Assembly (NCBI GenBank): GCA_002105175.1
Contig: MCGE01000028.1
Coordinates: 1 to 64,000, forward strand
Length of the DNA stretch: 64,000 bases
Source: Absidia repens
Lineage: Eukaryota; Mucoromycota; Mucoromycetes; Mucorales; Cunninghamellaceae
Direction: 5' to 3'
Shown here: positions 36,996 to 48,680 of the stretch, piece after piece
How positions within the stretch are numbered: the first letter of the stretch is position 1
How the letters are laid out: every line of letters starts with the position of its first letter
The notes under the pieces: generated by a model
Told to the model about the DNA's origin: nothing
What the model saw: the letters and a program-made list of their open reading frames with translations, nothing else
Database searches by the model: none
Program-made: the position numbers and the translations under genes

Positions 36996-37784
36996 ATTAG
37001 CTCTACTACTGTACAAACCATCCTTATTTTATATTATTACAATAAAAACTGTTTTTTATTTATCACTCTATATTTGATATGTATATGTATGTGTGTTTCG
37101 CAAATAGCAGGGTAGATATTATGATGTATTATACCGGCAACTTTTTTAAACTATTACTATAGATTCATGCTGCAGTTTTAAAAACGATCGCCTAATATAA
37201 GATGACCCTCAGTGCAACATATCGTATATTCTTACTTCATAATGGCTTTATTCTCCGTCATCCTGTAAATCTGACACTACTACAACCTATCTTCTACAGA
37301 ACTTATTCTTTTTTATCATGATATATTGTATACAATCATCGTACCTCAATCACCTCACTGATCCTTCCTATCGAACTCTGTGTCTATGCAAATCTCAAAC
37401 TAACAACTATATCACCAATTCCCTAATCAGTGGTCCGCCTTCAATGCCATCTACCCTGTTTCACCCCCACTACATACAACATTGAATTTTAAATAGCATG
37501 TATTTTTTGGTTTCTAAAAGAGCCAGATTGTTTATTCAAATGTAAAAAATAATACCATGTGTTCTATGTGCAGTGATAAATGAGGAGATAAAAGTAAAAA
37601 GAAAAGGAAAAGGAAAAAAAACTAATAAAACTAAACTAAAAGAATGATGTGTATTGCAAAAGTATGAAGGAGGAAGGATGTATAAGGGGTAACAATGGAA
37701 TAAAAAGTAAAAATAAATAAGAAAGAAAAGGGTACTATACTATACGATATTATATTATACTACACTATACTATGCTGTCACAAT
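36996..37784. other. Convergent intergenic region RPS25/NOP14
   Basis: Holds the two 3' ends: ACAATAAAAACTG for RPS25 near 37040 and A/T-rich repeats near 37735-37775 (TATACTATACGATATTATATT) for NOP14. No gene seen. Confidence 0.45.
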
Positions 37785-40700
37785 CTATCTTGATTCGCGC
37801 ATCTTTTCCCGTTCCATCCTGTTCTTTTCCGCTTGATCACCTTCCAAAATGGTCATCACACCCTTGATCATCTTGTTGTAGTCTTCATCCTTTTGTTTCT
37901 TCATCTTCGCCTTTTCTCGAGCCATAAACATATTGTCCTTTCGTAATTCACGCATGGCACCCTTCTTTTCCTTCTTGAGTTGTGCTTCCAACTTGGCGGT
38001 ACTAGAGCGTTCATGATCAGGGTCATAATGACGGTCCATAGAGTAACCCTTTTCAAACTTGGGTAAATGTTGAGCAATAGGAATAGGACGATGTTGTTGC
38101 ATTCGTAGTGGTGTTTTGATGCGTTTTTCAACACAGAATTTGATTTGCCGTTCAAGACGGTCCTGTACATGATCGATCAATGTCTATTTTTTGAAAGCAA
38201 AAAAAAAAAAAAAAGACGTTAAGTCCCTTGAACAAACCTACTCTACCCAGACTAATTTTGCTTACCTTTAATTCCTTGTGCCATGTCACCGTTTGGATTT
38301 GCTTGACCAATAATAAAGTAGGTTCAAAAATTTCCACCAAAGCTGGAGTTGAAGCATAAAGCTGGAGGTATTGCTCAATCATGCGGAAAGATGCTTGCAT
38401 AAGAGAGAGTCGTACTGTGTTGTCTTTTTCGCCATCACCTTCGTTCACCAGTTGTTCCAAAGAAATAGATGGGATCGAAGTCAGTGATTTCCCATGTGTG
38501 TCTTCGATCATTAGTGTTGATGGTTCATCTGTCAATGGGAAGGTTCCAGGGATTTGACCAGCAAAAGCAGATTCAGGTACCAGCATAACAATTGAGCGAT
38601 GCAAAAAATTGAGGGCTTCTGGTACAAGTCTTTTTGAGATGGTTTGGTACTAGATTAAATATATTTGAAAATATTAGTCCACCATAACCTCCTTTTTTTC
38701 GCTATTCATGTTACATACCTCTAAAAACATTCGAGTCAAGAAGAGACCACGACCAACATCAGTTTCAGTACGAGTGGGGCATTGTGAGAGGGCTTGAGCC
38801 ATAAAAAGCGAAGCTGGAGTTGCCACCAAATGATTCAAATCCGATGTTGAGAAGACTTGACCAAGGGATCGTAAAATAGTCAGCTCTTCCACATCCGGCC
38901 AACAAGATGACTTTTGACCCAGGCGCAGTTTTTTGGACATATCACCGTGCATTTGCTTGACCTTGTTTGTAAAGACTTGAGCGGCTGCATCAGGAACTTG
39001 TTGTGCCATTTCAAATATATGTTGACCTAGAGCTTCAAGGACCTTGGTAGGTAAAGGACTGACTGTAGACGCCACATAACCCAAATGATCAACCACAACG
39101 CCAAGGAAGCCTGCCATTTTTTCTTTGTTGCTGGGAGAAATCTTGACGTGATACAGTACACGAATTCGCTTCACAACCGTTACAACATCTTCTACCTTGA
39201 GACCATCCATGATAGAGAGAAGTTCGCTGTGTGTAGTAGGACATTCAAAAGTGTAAGGAATTTCACCAGTTGCTGTATCCGAAGAGGCTGTCTTTGTTGG
39301 TTTGCTATGTTTCTTGACCACTGTGCCATGCTGACCAAGTTCATTCATGTCGTCGTCATCATCATCACCAAAATCAGGCATTTCATCACCTTCCAAATCA
39401 TCGATTTCAGATTCTTCATCTTCATCGTCGTCTTCATTGTCGTCGTCTTCATCGTCCTCACCAGAATCATCTTCATCGTCTCCGCTTTCCATGTCAGCAT
39501 TGAGGTCATAAGCGCCGTTTTGAATATCATCCAGAGTAAGACCAGCTCCAAGTTGATGTTTTTCGCCTTCCATTTCATCAAGGTAATCATCATCTAAATC
39601 ATCACCTTGAGGAGCCCCAGATTTGCGTTGCTTTTTGTTGCCCCGTTTGTGAGAATGTCGACCTTCGTCTTCAGATTCGGAATCCAAACCTTCCATACGT
39701 CGTTTTCTAGCCCGTTCCGCTTTTTCCAATTGCTCCTTTTCTTCCACAGCCAATTCTTCTTCAGTTTTGGTTCGGTCAGTCGCCTGGGCACGTCTGTCAA
39801 AGGCCAAGTCACGGAGAGCTTTGTCGTAATCTTCATAGTCGTCGTCGTCCTTTTTGCTGTCACCTTCTTCTTCCAGTTTCCTGTTGTTTTCAAGTTCCGT
39901 TTTGGCAAAGAGTCGATTTTGAGAAGGAAGAGGTTTGCGTTTTTCGATATTCAAAAGACCACGGATGTCGTTGAGATCTTCATCTAACCCGGCACGGATA
40001 TCATCGTCTTCTTGTTTGGCCATTTGCCGTTCGTACTATTAAAAAAAAAGGGGGTTAACAAATGATATAGCTATTATGTCTTTATTTCTCTTGCTCTAAT
40101 TTTGTACACCCGTTTTACCTTGTGCATCTTGCTTTTGGCGATAAGTTCCTTCATGACTTCATTCTTAGATTTGGGTCGATCAGTGTCATCTTTCGCTTCC
40201 TTTTCATCGTCATCAAAACCACCAAAATGCATCTTATTCACAATGCTCCGATCCAGTTGTCCATTATCCTCTTCGTCGCTGAGAGCCAAGCCTGTATCAT
40301 CAAAGTCGTCAATGTCAGCCAATGATTGGCCATAATGGGTGAGGTTCATTTCATCTTCATCGTCCAAATTGAAAAGAGAAGACGATGCTCGGGCATTGCG
40401 CTAATGATAATGAAAAGTGAGTATATTGGCTAGATCCATGATCGCTCACTGTAAATTATTACCTGTCGTTCCCTTGTGAATCTTTCCAGCATCTTTTCTT
40501 CAGGAGTCAAATTTGGGTTGTTTTCACCAAACCGTTTATCGATAATACCACCAATACGATTCTTGTTCTGCATTTCTACCAGGAGAGTTTTCTTACGCTA
40601 TATGACAGCAACAGAATATAGGTGAGTCAAAGAATATCGCCCTAACGAAATCACACTATGAATTTTTTCAAGGACTTACGTTGTCTTCACCCACTTGCTT

Positions 40701-40985
40701 GGACATGGTAGGTTTCCCAACAGCTCCCTTGACTTTTCGTCCAACCACATCAAACTTAGTGCGAGTCACCTTCATTTCGTATGGATTGAATTCACCACGG
40801 ATAACGTTCAATTTTGCTGAATGGTCCATTTTGCCAACTTCGCTAGGTTTGCCCTTTTTACGATCTTTCTTTGATCGACTTGCTTTCGATTGTTGACCCA
40901 CCACCCCGGCCGCTTGAAGCGACGTCTTTAATCGTTTGAGTGCTGATCCGCCGCTTACTTTCTTGCTCGGTGTTGTGGCGACCAT
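37785..40985 (-). CDS. NOP14: NOP14, SSU processome component
   Basis: Nop14 is a nucleolar protein of the small-subunit processome, needed for 18S rRNA processing. Six exons give about 960 residues (yeast 810, human 857); the excess is mainly in acidic linkers. ATG at 40983-40985 (MVATTPSKK). Signature blocks in order are [62 protein letters not shown] with an acidic stretch, a very acidic run (near 39350-39500), [17 protein letters not shown], and the C-terminal [19 protein letters not shown] with [29 protein letters not shown]. Introns contain A-tracts. It is convergent with RPS25. Confidence 0.95.
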
Positions 40986-42325
40986 TATTATAATAATTTG
41001 ATCTGGAAACTGAAAGAAAAGTCTTTTTTTTTTTTTTTTTTTTTTTTTTGTTTGTGACAGTTGGCTGATATTCCGAACCAAGCCGCTGCTTGACGGGCGG
41101 ACTCTCAAAAGCGAAGCACATGGCACGGACGAGGATTTTTAGAATGCAAATTACTGCATTATAACTCTGTAATTATCATACCTGAAATACGACATCGTTT
41201 ATAAAAGCTATATGATTTTGTGTTAAATATAATATTTTTCCCATATTTATATTGCATACTAAGATAAGATGCCATAAAGTATTACATTTACCATATATTA
41301 TATTGTATTATAAAAGTTGCAATATTTATATGCCAAGTATATGGTATATTATACAGTATATTATACAGTATAACTGTATTTTTTCATATTTATATGGTAA
41401 ATTTTCACTATACTAAATATTTTACATGGTTTTTGTTACTGTGGTGTATATATTGAGATAATCTTGAACTGTACTGGTTTTTCACATTTCAATCGACTAT
41501 CACTGAGCAATCGAGATCAATGTCTTTATTGTGGGAATTTTTGTCGTCTTAAATAATGATGGTTGAATGCTCTTTACGATCAGTTAACCATTAGTTCCAT
41601 AATTTTTCTTGGCCTTAATTTTTTTCGCCCAGCTCACTCAAATCTCCAACCTAAGACGACATATGGAGCTATTCCTTCTCGGTATATTCCCCAAAACCCT
41701 CTCAATCCATTTTAGAGTACAGAATCTATATCTCATGTGCATTTGTTTAAAAATTCTACCAAGCCAATTTGCAAAAAAAAAAAAAAAAAAAAAAAAAAGT
41801 GGATCAACCTCTTTGACCAAATAGTCCGTCATGACCCTCGCTCTCCCCTATTTCCGCCCAAAGGAAGCTCCTAAAAAAGGTTGGACGCACTCGATTATAT
41901 AGGACGCTGGGATTGAATACAAACTGCTGTAAATTACTTTATTATCAGGCCTGCCTCCAACTAAGAATAATAGTTACAGTCCAATATAACGATTTTCTTC
42001 TTACCATCCATGCAAGACATTAGTATACAGTAATACTTCAACGTAAAATTTGCCTTCAAATCTATAAACAATATAGAGGCAAAGAAGCAACAATAACGAC
42101 ATCAACACAAAAGAGAGGGGATCATCATATCAGCAAGTATATGCGTTTGATTTTTATTTTAGTATGCAATGAGTGGGAATGGTGAGATATAAAAGTAGGC
42201 TATAAACTATGACTACAAGTCTAATCTGAATGATAAATTAATTAATAATGATAACGCAAACGAGTGTAAGACAAGGGGAGAGTGGAAAGTGATTTGACAA
42301 CAATTCTATACTACTCGGTACTGTT
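40986..42325. other. Intergenic region, no gene seen
   Basis: A T20-type run near 41023-41049 lies close to the NOP14 start. Around 41220-41420 the sequence is very AT-rich with short direct repeats of TATATTATACAGTATA. An A24 run is at 41773-41798. No coding frame or RNA gene is supported. Confidence 0.45.
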
Positions 42326-42821
42326 CTATCCTTCACGCCATTGATGTTCACAATCTTGGTTACAACACTTGTAAAAAATCGAGGATGGTTCATCTGCCGA
42401 TCGGATTTGGATTTGCATAAAGTACGCCCGTTCATGTTCACACTTTGGACAAGTCGCTGTGAAGAAGAATAAGTAATATGGTTAATTATATAGATATCAA
42501 TAAACATGGTTTTATGGGCAATATATCTTACCTTCAGTAGAATCAACATTTTCCCAAGCTTTAGCTCCACCGAGAACATCATCGACTTCTTTACGATCAA
42601 GCATTTTGCGAGTTGTCAGCTATGGATAAATATTATAAAGCGAAGAACGAGTGAATACCAGTGATCAGTGATGGCGGCGACCAGATAGTTGGTGATTTGT
42701 ACAATATATGTTTTACCTTGCTCTGTATATTGAATTGATATGGACATGTTTGACAATAGAACATTTGCCCACCATCATTTTGCACAAGAAGAAGATTCGA
42801 GCATTGTGGACAAAACAACAT
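42326..42821 (-). CDS. RPC11: RNA polymerase III subunit RPC11 (TFIIS-like)
   Basis: RPC11 is the Pol III subunit that supplies RNA cleavage and helps termination and re-initiation. Three exons give about 108 residues, the usual size. The N-terminal zinc ribbon is MLFCPQCSNLLL...FYCQTCPY. The linker has EVDDVLGGAKAWENVDSTE. The C-terminal TFIIS-like ribbon has CPKCEHERAYFMQIQIRSAD, with the catalytic acidic pair in RSADEPSS, then FYKCCNQDCEHQW and the stop at 42326-42328. Introns fall near 42470-42532 and 42620-42716. It is divergent from the MAN1-like gene. Confidence 0.95.
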
Positions 42822-43517
42822 GGCAATATATAGAAGAAGGAATACAAAGACGCAGTGAGTGAATTTTTCACTTTCTAACCGTCACACGCAAAAAAAAGCC
42901 ATTCAAATGCCGCTCCATTTTTTTCTGGGCAATGATTTTGGGGGTGACAAAAAAATTCAGGGGAAAATATAAAAACACTCATCAGTGCCAGCCCACACTT
43001 GTTCACACACCACGCGTGACAACAATGAACTAAAATGAGAGTCATAGGTAATCGTCCCCTTCATTTCATGGTGATAGAAGACTGTTCATTGAAGAAAAAG
43101 AAGTATGCTATTTTTTATTCACTCTATATAATCATCAGTCCCCGAAGAAAATAAGAGATATAAAATAGCCAACATGTCTTAAAAGAATAAATACGTCTCC
43201 TGGCTCTGTCTTTGTCTCGTTTCATGTAATATTTACAGACAACGACTTCGGCAAGTCCTGATCAGATTTTCTTTTCTCAGTATCAGTCCACATTTATGAT
43301 TATGCACAAAAGAGGAAAAGAAAGAGAATCGTTAGTACTACTGGCCCCGTTTCTTTGACTGTGGCATAAGAACGTCAGCGGAATGCACACCACTAACACA
43401 ATTTCCGCAAAAAACACAAGTTGATATTTTTTATCCTACGGAGATTAAAAAATTTTAAAATCAAAAAGGGTTTCAAATGCTTCTGTCTTTTTTTTTTTTT
43501 TTTTTATAAAATACTCT
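42822..43517. other. Divergent intergenic region RPC11/MAN1-like gene
   Basis: About 700 bp containing both promoters. No repeat of the named families and no gene seen; a T19 run ends about 12 bp before the ATG at 43518. Confidence 0.4.
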
Positions 43518-45393
43518 ATGGAGAATCCTACTGAAAAGCGTGGCCGCGGAAGACCCCGCAAATTGAAAAAACCAACGGAGGAACAAAATGAACCAGCTAC
43601 ACCACCACCACGTCGACGAGGAAGACCTCGAAAAAACCCAGCATCAACGGATTCTACACCACCAACTTCGGAGAACATGGCACCAACAGAAAAACGTGGA
43701 CGGGGACGACCTCGTAAAGATACAACGAAAATAGCAAAAATGGCAGCACTCAATAGGAAAGAATTGATCGCCGTTGAACAAGTTGACGAACCAGTGTCCT
43801 CTCAGACAAGTACTCCAGCAACTACACCTTCTATCAATGACACTGAATCTGAAGAAACGACTTTATCAGCTCAATCATCGACCGATTGTTATGTGGAAAA
43901 TAATGGCGACAGCAATAGTAGTTGTGGAACTGACAGCGTTACATATGAAAATGATGTCACAAAGAATGATGACTTTATTGATGGATCCCATAAACATATT
44001 GGCACTCATGAACTGCCATACACGATTAGAGGTAATTATATCATATTTTGAAACACAAGGAATATATTGCTGATCCTTTATATATATTTTTTATGACACG
44101 AGTAGATCAACAGTTGGAAACCACCGACGACACACACCTAACAGCATCACATTGTCCAGCAATCCAAAACCAGCAACAACTTCCTATACAACAATCTATC
44201 AAGGCAGACTACCTTTATCTTATCAGCAAGTACATTATTCCTTGCGCGTTAATCCTGTTTATCTTTGTACATTATATACACCTACAAGCGACACTCAGAG
44301 ATATTGGATATTGCGATTCTATGTATGGAAACGAGAGTGGTATAAAAACAGTTGAAATTGGAGGGGTCAAACGATCTTGTCTTCCTTGCCCGACAAATGG
44401 TATCTGCAGTGGAGGTGAACTCTCGTGTCCGCCGCCATATAGTCCACATCGATCGATTTCAAATAGGCTACGCAACATTGTATGGCCAACAGCAAAAAAA
44501 TGTGTCAAGGACCCGATTATAATCAAACATGTCTCGAAAATGGAACGCGACATTCTCAGCTATCTCGCACAACGTCAAGGGGAACAACAATGCCGTGAAT
44601 ACATGTCCTTCACTGAATTACCCAACTCACAACACTCTTCAATCCCATTTCATCGTGTGAAGACAAAAATGGCCTCAATGATTATGGATTTGCAACCTAC
44701 GTTTAGTCTGCCCACTACACTTGATCAGGATTATAATAGAATGGATTACCTCATTGAAACAGCTTTGGAGCATGTCCTCGAAAACAAGCACGTCTCTCGT
44801 TGGGTCATGTAAGAACGAAAAAAAAAGTATATGAAGTGATGCAACGGCTCATTTGTGTGCGCTTTTCTTATAATGTAGCAATGACGAATTGTATTTGGGA
44901 ACTGATCTCGTAAGCTATTCTCTCTCATGCTGGTGTTGGATCTCCATATTCAATGTATCTAGCTTTTTCAAAAAATACTGTTTGGCAGTAGTTGCAAGTC
45001 TGATTTTCTGGATCGCATACCGTCAATGGAGGAAGAGGAAATACGAAATCAAAGCTATTACTGAAAAAACATTGGTCATTTTATGTGAACAGGTATTAGG
45101 CATGATCTACTACATCAGAAAAAAAAAAAAAAAAAGGAAAATAGATAGGTGGGTACTAACGATATTTTATATATATGAAATAGCGACAAAAGCACGTTCG
45201 GGATCCCCACGTTTATGGAACGGGCTGTTCAGCAAATTATCTTTATACTCAAATTACCTCGTCAACCGATGGGCCTTCTGTTAGTATATGGAATTCCGTC
45301 CTGAAACAACTAGAGCATCACCCTTCCCTCAACCATGGCTATATCTACAAAAGCGGCGAAACCTCACAATACTTTGAATACGCGTTATGTTAG
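43518..45393 (+). CDS. MAN1/Src1-type inner nuclear membrane protein with three AT-hooks
   Basis: Exons 43518-44031, 44106-44808, 44879-45092 and 45184-45393 sum to 1641 nt and give 546 residues in frame. The N-terminal third carries three AT-hook motifs: GRGRPRK at residues 9-15, RRGRPRK at 33-39, GRGRPRK at 61-67. A first transmembrane segment follows (ISKYIIPCALILFIFVHYI). Next is a lumenal Cys-rich part typical of the Man1-Src1 C-terminal region (DIGYCD, then CLPCPTNGICSGGELSCPPPY), then a second transmembrane segment (YCLAVVASLIFWIAY). After it comes a nucleoplasmic domain with the family's VRDPHVYG and a WNSVLKQLEHHP winged-helix-like segment. Such proteins tether chromatin and rDNA to the nuclear envelope. 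I do not see a LEM/HeH domain; the AT-hooks seem to replace it. Confidence 0.82.
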
Positions 45394-46189
45394 ATAGATT
45401 ATCTATATTTTGTTTATATACATTTTATAACATTATAGTTACTCTCCACTATCTTCACACTGGCATCTCTTTATTCATTCCCCTCCCCTACCTCTCTAGC
45501 ATTATTCAAACATTATTTTTCAATAAAACCTTCTATTATCTATTATGTCTATATGTTATTTTCCACAAGCTCCTAAACACTTTATCAAATGAAAACAAAA
45601 CCTTTTCGCAATGTAGATACTGTAAGGGTATCCTACACAACAAAGATTATTTGCATCTATTACATTACGATTATTCTTGACGGGTTAGATGTTCATTGTT
45701 CTGTTGGTGTCACTTTTTTCATTTTCTTTGAAAAGGGACTTCTTACATCTAGTAATTATAGAAATTATTATGATATCCGCTTCTACTATTATTATTTTGA
45801 ATAAAAACCATTGTATCGTTATCACGCAGTTGCTTCTGTCTTCGTTTTTTTGTTTCAACATAAGAAAAAAAAATCCTACATAATAGATACATACACACAA
45901 AAAAAAAAAGGGGGTGAACATAGTCTATTGAAGCATAAGCATAAACTGTCAAAATCACCAACAATCTAAAAGTACAATGATAAATAAGATATTGTACAAG
46001 AATGAAAATGAATATATAGATATCTTTTATTGAAGGAAAACGAAGGTAAAGTCATCTTAATATCCCGCACATTTGCTTTCCACGCACCCAAACACACCAA
46101 TTTATTTCTATGTACATGAATGCCCATTCGTCAAAGCAAACAATGTAAACTTATATCAAAGAAACTAACGATAAAAAGGGACAAGCGTA
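45394..46189. other. Intergenic region, no gene seen
   Basis: AT-rich 3' flank of the MAN1-like gene. A TATCTTTTATTGAAGG sequence near 46020 resembles the reversed end of family A. Hydrophobic open frames here are by-products of T-rich sequence. Confidence 0.4.
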
Positions 46190-46385
46190 TTTTATTTATA
46201 TGAAGTTACAAACTATGACAAATTAACACTAAACTAAATTATTGGTAGTTCAGTGATAATTATGGCGAAGTTAATCTAAGGTAATCGCAAAACACGAATC
46301 CAAAATGAAAGGGTTTCCCATGGTATTCGTATTTTATTTTTCAAAATGCCCCTAATTCAAGTTCTAATTCTAATCCAAGATCACC
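46190..46385 (-). repeat. Dispersed repeat family A, copy 6 (reverse)
   Basis: Core near 46298-46322 (reverse of ATGGGAAACCCTTTCATTTT). It is flanked on the right by the reversed GGGGCATTTTGAAAAA head block and on the left by reversed ATAGTTTGTA and a TTTAATTTAGTGT block. Confidence 0.7.
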
Positions 46386-46571
46386 AACACATTGAGGCTT
46401 TAATGGAGAAAGGAAATAAATAAATAAAAAAAAATAAAAAAAAAAAAAAGCGAAAAAGACAAAAATAAATAAAAAAAATTAATGCGTAAGCGGAGTGTAA
46501 ATGGTACCACCGTCCACCTTTTTTCTTTCTTGCATATAGTCGTCCAACTGCCTTTTTTTTCACCATTCAAA

Positions 46572-46574
<3 letters not shown>

Positions 46575-46617
<43 letters not shown>
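46575..46617. repeat. 43-nt poly-A tract
   Basis: Uninterrupted run of 43 A, a few nt before a reversed element B unit. Confidence 0.9.
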
Positions 46618-46618
<1 letters not shown>

Positions 46619-46700
46619 AGTTCCTGACTGAGTGCTGAGCAACGACGGATGGGCCCCAAGGGGCTGCCCACCATAGTGCGAAATGGCGAAGTCGTCCAAC
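46618..46700 (-). repeat. Reversed monomer of the element B 120-bp unit
   Basis: Reverse complement of the unit with GGCCCCTTGGGGCC (here GGGCCCCAAGGGGC) and the CGCACTATGGTGGGCAG block. It stands alone next to a poly-A tract, without the rest of element B. Confidence 0.7.
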
Positions 46701-46919
46701 TGCTCTTTTTTCACCACATTTTTTCTTTTATATTACTCTTAACAACTTTCTCTATTCTAACACATTACAGATGACACTTTTTGTAAAAACATTGGGTAAC
46801 AATCTATCAGGCAAACTGTATAATCTTTTATTCAGGCAGTAGTTGTTTTATAATTTGAACGATTAGGGTGGTTGGGGGGGGAACGAGCAGGGACGAGGCG
46901 GGGGGAGTGGGGATGGTTT

Positions 46920-47021
46920 ATTATAGATACAAACTATGGACAAATTAACACTAACCTAAGTTAATGAACTTTCCAAAAAGTCAACTAATGGTGGTTTGAG
47001 ATCCTGAATCCAAAATCACTC
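46920..47021 (-). repeat. Dispersed repeat family A, copy 7 (reverse, truncated by LTR-like unit 2)
   Basis: Reads from reversed ATAGTTTGTATCTATA through AGTCAACTAATGGTGG to GATCCTGAATCCAAAAT. It stops exactly where the conserved GAAAGGGTTTCCCC should follow; the LTR-like unit begins five nt later. Confidence 0.65.
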
Positions 47022-47430
47022 TGTCGATTTTTACCGTGGTGAACTCGAACGACCCGTATATTTTAACCACCTCTGACCTCGAATTATCTCAAATCTCATC
47101 CTGCCTCGCTTTCGATCAACCTTATTTTCTTTTATTTTTTAGTATAAATAGCCCACTTTTTTTTATTATTCTTTAGTTTTTTTTTTTCAGTTTTCTCAAT
47201 TTATCAAACAAGACTTAGTACAAAGGTTATTACACCACCAAATTATCTACTGTTTCTATTGGATCATAGAAACCTCCTTTTATTTTTGACTACAAGTGCT
47301 TTTTTATTTTTACTGTGTGTTATACACTTATTTTTATTGAACCAACAAAGGTCAATACTTTCTTTTTTATTTTATTTTACTCCAGGTTTATTTTTTTATA
47401 AACTTTCTCTACAGTTGGACTTTATCTACA
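47022..47430 (+). mobile_element. LTR-like unit 2 (409 bp, TG...CA)
   Basis: Begins TGTCG, ends TTTATCTACA and aligns with unit 1 over its length. The TATAAATA box at 47143-47150 is 121 bp from the start (124 in unit 1) and 287 bp from the end (287 in unit 1). The two copies have diverged at many positions but keep this architecture. There is no second LTR and no pol-like coding sequence nearby. Confidence 0.7.
47143..47150 (+). promoter_or_regulatory. TATA box of LTR-like unit 2
   Basis: TATAAATA in the context AGTATAAATAGC, same context and spacing as in unit 1. Confidence 0.6.
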
Positions 47431-47789
47431 AAAGTTCTGGTGCTCGCTACTCTCAATTCTATTTTTGTCCGAATCAGGAAAAAAATATTTCACATTCCGC
47501 CCAAGGAACAAATTTATTTTCAAGCTCTAAACAAGCAAAAGCCATACTAAAGGATAACTCAAGACATCCTATTCAACACAGAAAAACATAAAAAACCTAC
47601 AAAAACACAATCCAGTTGGACTAAAATCACAAATTTAGCCGCAACACATCCTATTCAACCCAAAAAAATATAAAAACCTACAAAAACACTACTCTGTTAC
47701 AAGCTTCATACCCAAATTGACCGTAACACAACATTCAGCACGATTTACGCGAAGAAAAAAAAAGCAAAATACGACAAAAATTGATGTCC
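47431..47789 (+). mobile_element. Truncated internal region after LTR-like unit 2
   Basis: Starts AAAGTTCTGGTGCTCGC, as after the other LTR ends. It contains an internal direct repeat: ACATCCTATTCAAC then a CATAAAAAACCTACAAAAACAC-type block at about 47572-47612 and again at 47646-47690. No coding capacity. Confidence 0.45.
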
Positions 47790-47861
47790 TTCCCACACGG
47801 GGAATCGAACCCCGGCCACGGCGGTGAAAGCGCCGGATCCTAGCCACTAGACCATATGGGA
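47790..47861 (-). tRNA. tRNA-Glu (anticodon TTC), second copy
   Basis: Identical over all 72 nt to the copy at 24163-24234: the same acceptor pairing, A box, CTTTCAC anticodon loop and GGTTCGATTCC B box. An A5 stretch to the left gives a T5 terminator. The flanks are unrelated apart from a few nt, so the gene was not copied as part of a large duplication. Confidence 0.97.
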
Positions 47862-47971
47862 CTACTTGTTTATTAGACTTGTATGTAATATTTATCATCC
47901 AACGCCGGGGTTCGAAGACCAGACATCTTCTATTCTCTGCTTTATCAAAATTGCTGCATACTAACCTTTGT

Positions 47972-48059
47972 ATCCATCCATCCATCCATCCATCCATCCA
48001 TCCATCCATCCATCCATCCATCCATCCATCCATCCATCCATCCATCCATCCATCCATCC
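47972..48059. repeat. Tetranucleotide microsatellite (ATCC)n
   Basis: About 22 perfect copies of ATCC, then degenerate copies to about 48078. Confidence 0.95.
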
Positions 48060-48139
48060 GTTTATCCATTTATCCATCATCTACCTATTCAAATATCCAG
48101 TTATCAACCCGTATACCTTGATATTCTTTAATTCATGCA

Positions 48140-48300
48140 TATGCAATTATCCCGGAGACAGTAATTCAGACCCCGAACCACTCGCCACACAAATCCCACC
48201 ATGTTATTCATCACGCCCCTATTTTGGCATACCTACATACCGATACACTACGTTATAAATAAGATAAAAACAATATGAATAGAAATAAAGAGTCCATTTG
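48140..48300 (+). repeat. Dispersed repeat C, copy 1
   Basis: Shares with 50745-50890 the block GTAATTCAGACCCCGAA then CAC, ACAC and TTATTCATCA/GCCC/TATTT, followed by a spaced ATAAATA, an ACAATA and GAATAGA(A/G)ATAAA. Confidence 0.55.
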
Positions 48301-48519
48301 AAATTGTGCATTACCGGGTACTAATGTTTTTCCTTATTTAAAAATAAAACACGTAGGACTCACATTAAATCTGAGGATTCTGAAAAACAAACAAACCCAG
48401 GAACCAAACCAACTGATTTTGGTTCTAGCTCAAACCAAACGCAATTGATTTTGCCTCTGGGATCAAAAACCAGATTTTTTTTTCAGGTGGGATTTTGTGT
48501 GAAGTTGGCTGGACGGCCG

Positions 48520-48680
48520 GACTTGCTTCATGTCAGAAATTTTTGATAAAAAAGTCAGACAAATTCCTTTTTTTTTTTTTTTTTCAATGAAGCGATGGTA
48601 AACTTGGATTAGTTGTTAGAAGTTTGAATTAGGGGCATTCTGAAAAAGACATTGTAAACATCATGGGGAACCCCTTCATG
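48520..48680 (+). repeat. Dispersed repeat family A, copy 8, first of a tandem pair
   Basis: TTCATGTCAGAAATTTTTGATA followed by a T-tract, then CAATGAAGCGAT and the family head (TTGGATTAGTTGTTAGAA... GGGGCATT) up to CATGGGGAACCCC. It then switches back to TTCATGTCAGAAATTT, so the unit is repeated in tandem. Confidence 0.75.

Noticed and set aside
145..42821. A ribosome-biogenesis gene cluster as a functional unit
   Set aside because: NUG1, NOP4, NOP14, RPS25 and RPC11 are far apart, separated by unrelated genes on both strands; such genes are common enough for chance.
47972..48059. CRISPR-like or telomere-like array
   Set aside because: It is a simple ATCC microsatellite without spacers; it is not TTAGGG-type.
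47689..48069. Minus-strand frame with repeated WMDG
   Set aside because: It translates the ATCC microsatellite and then the tRNA-Glu gene.
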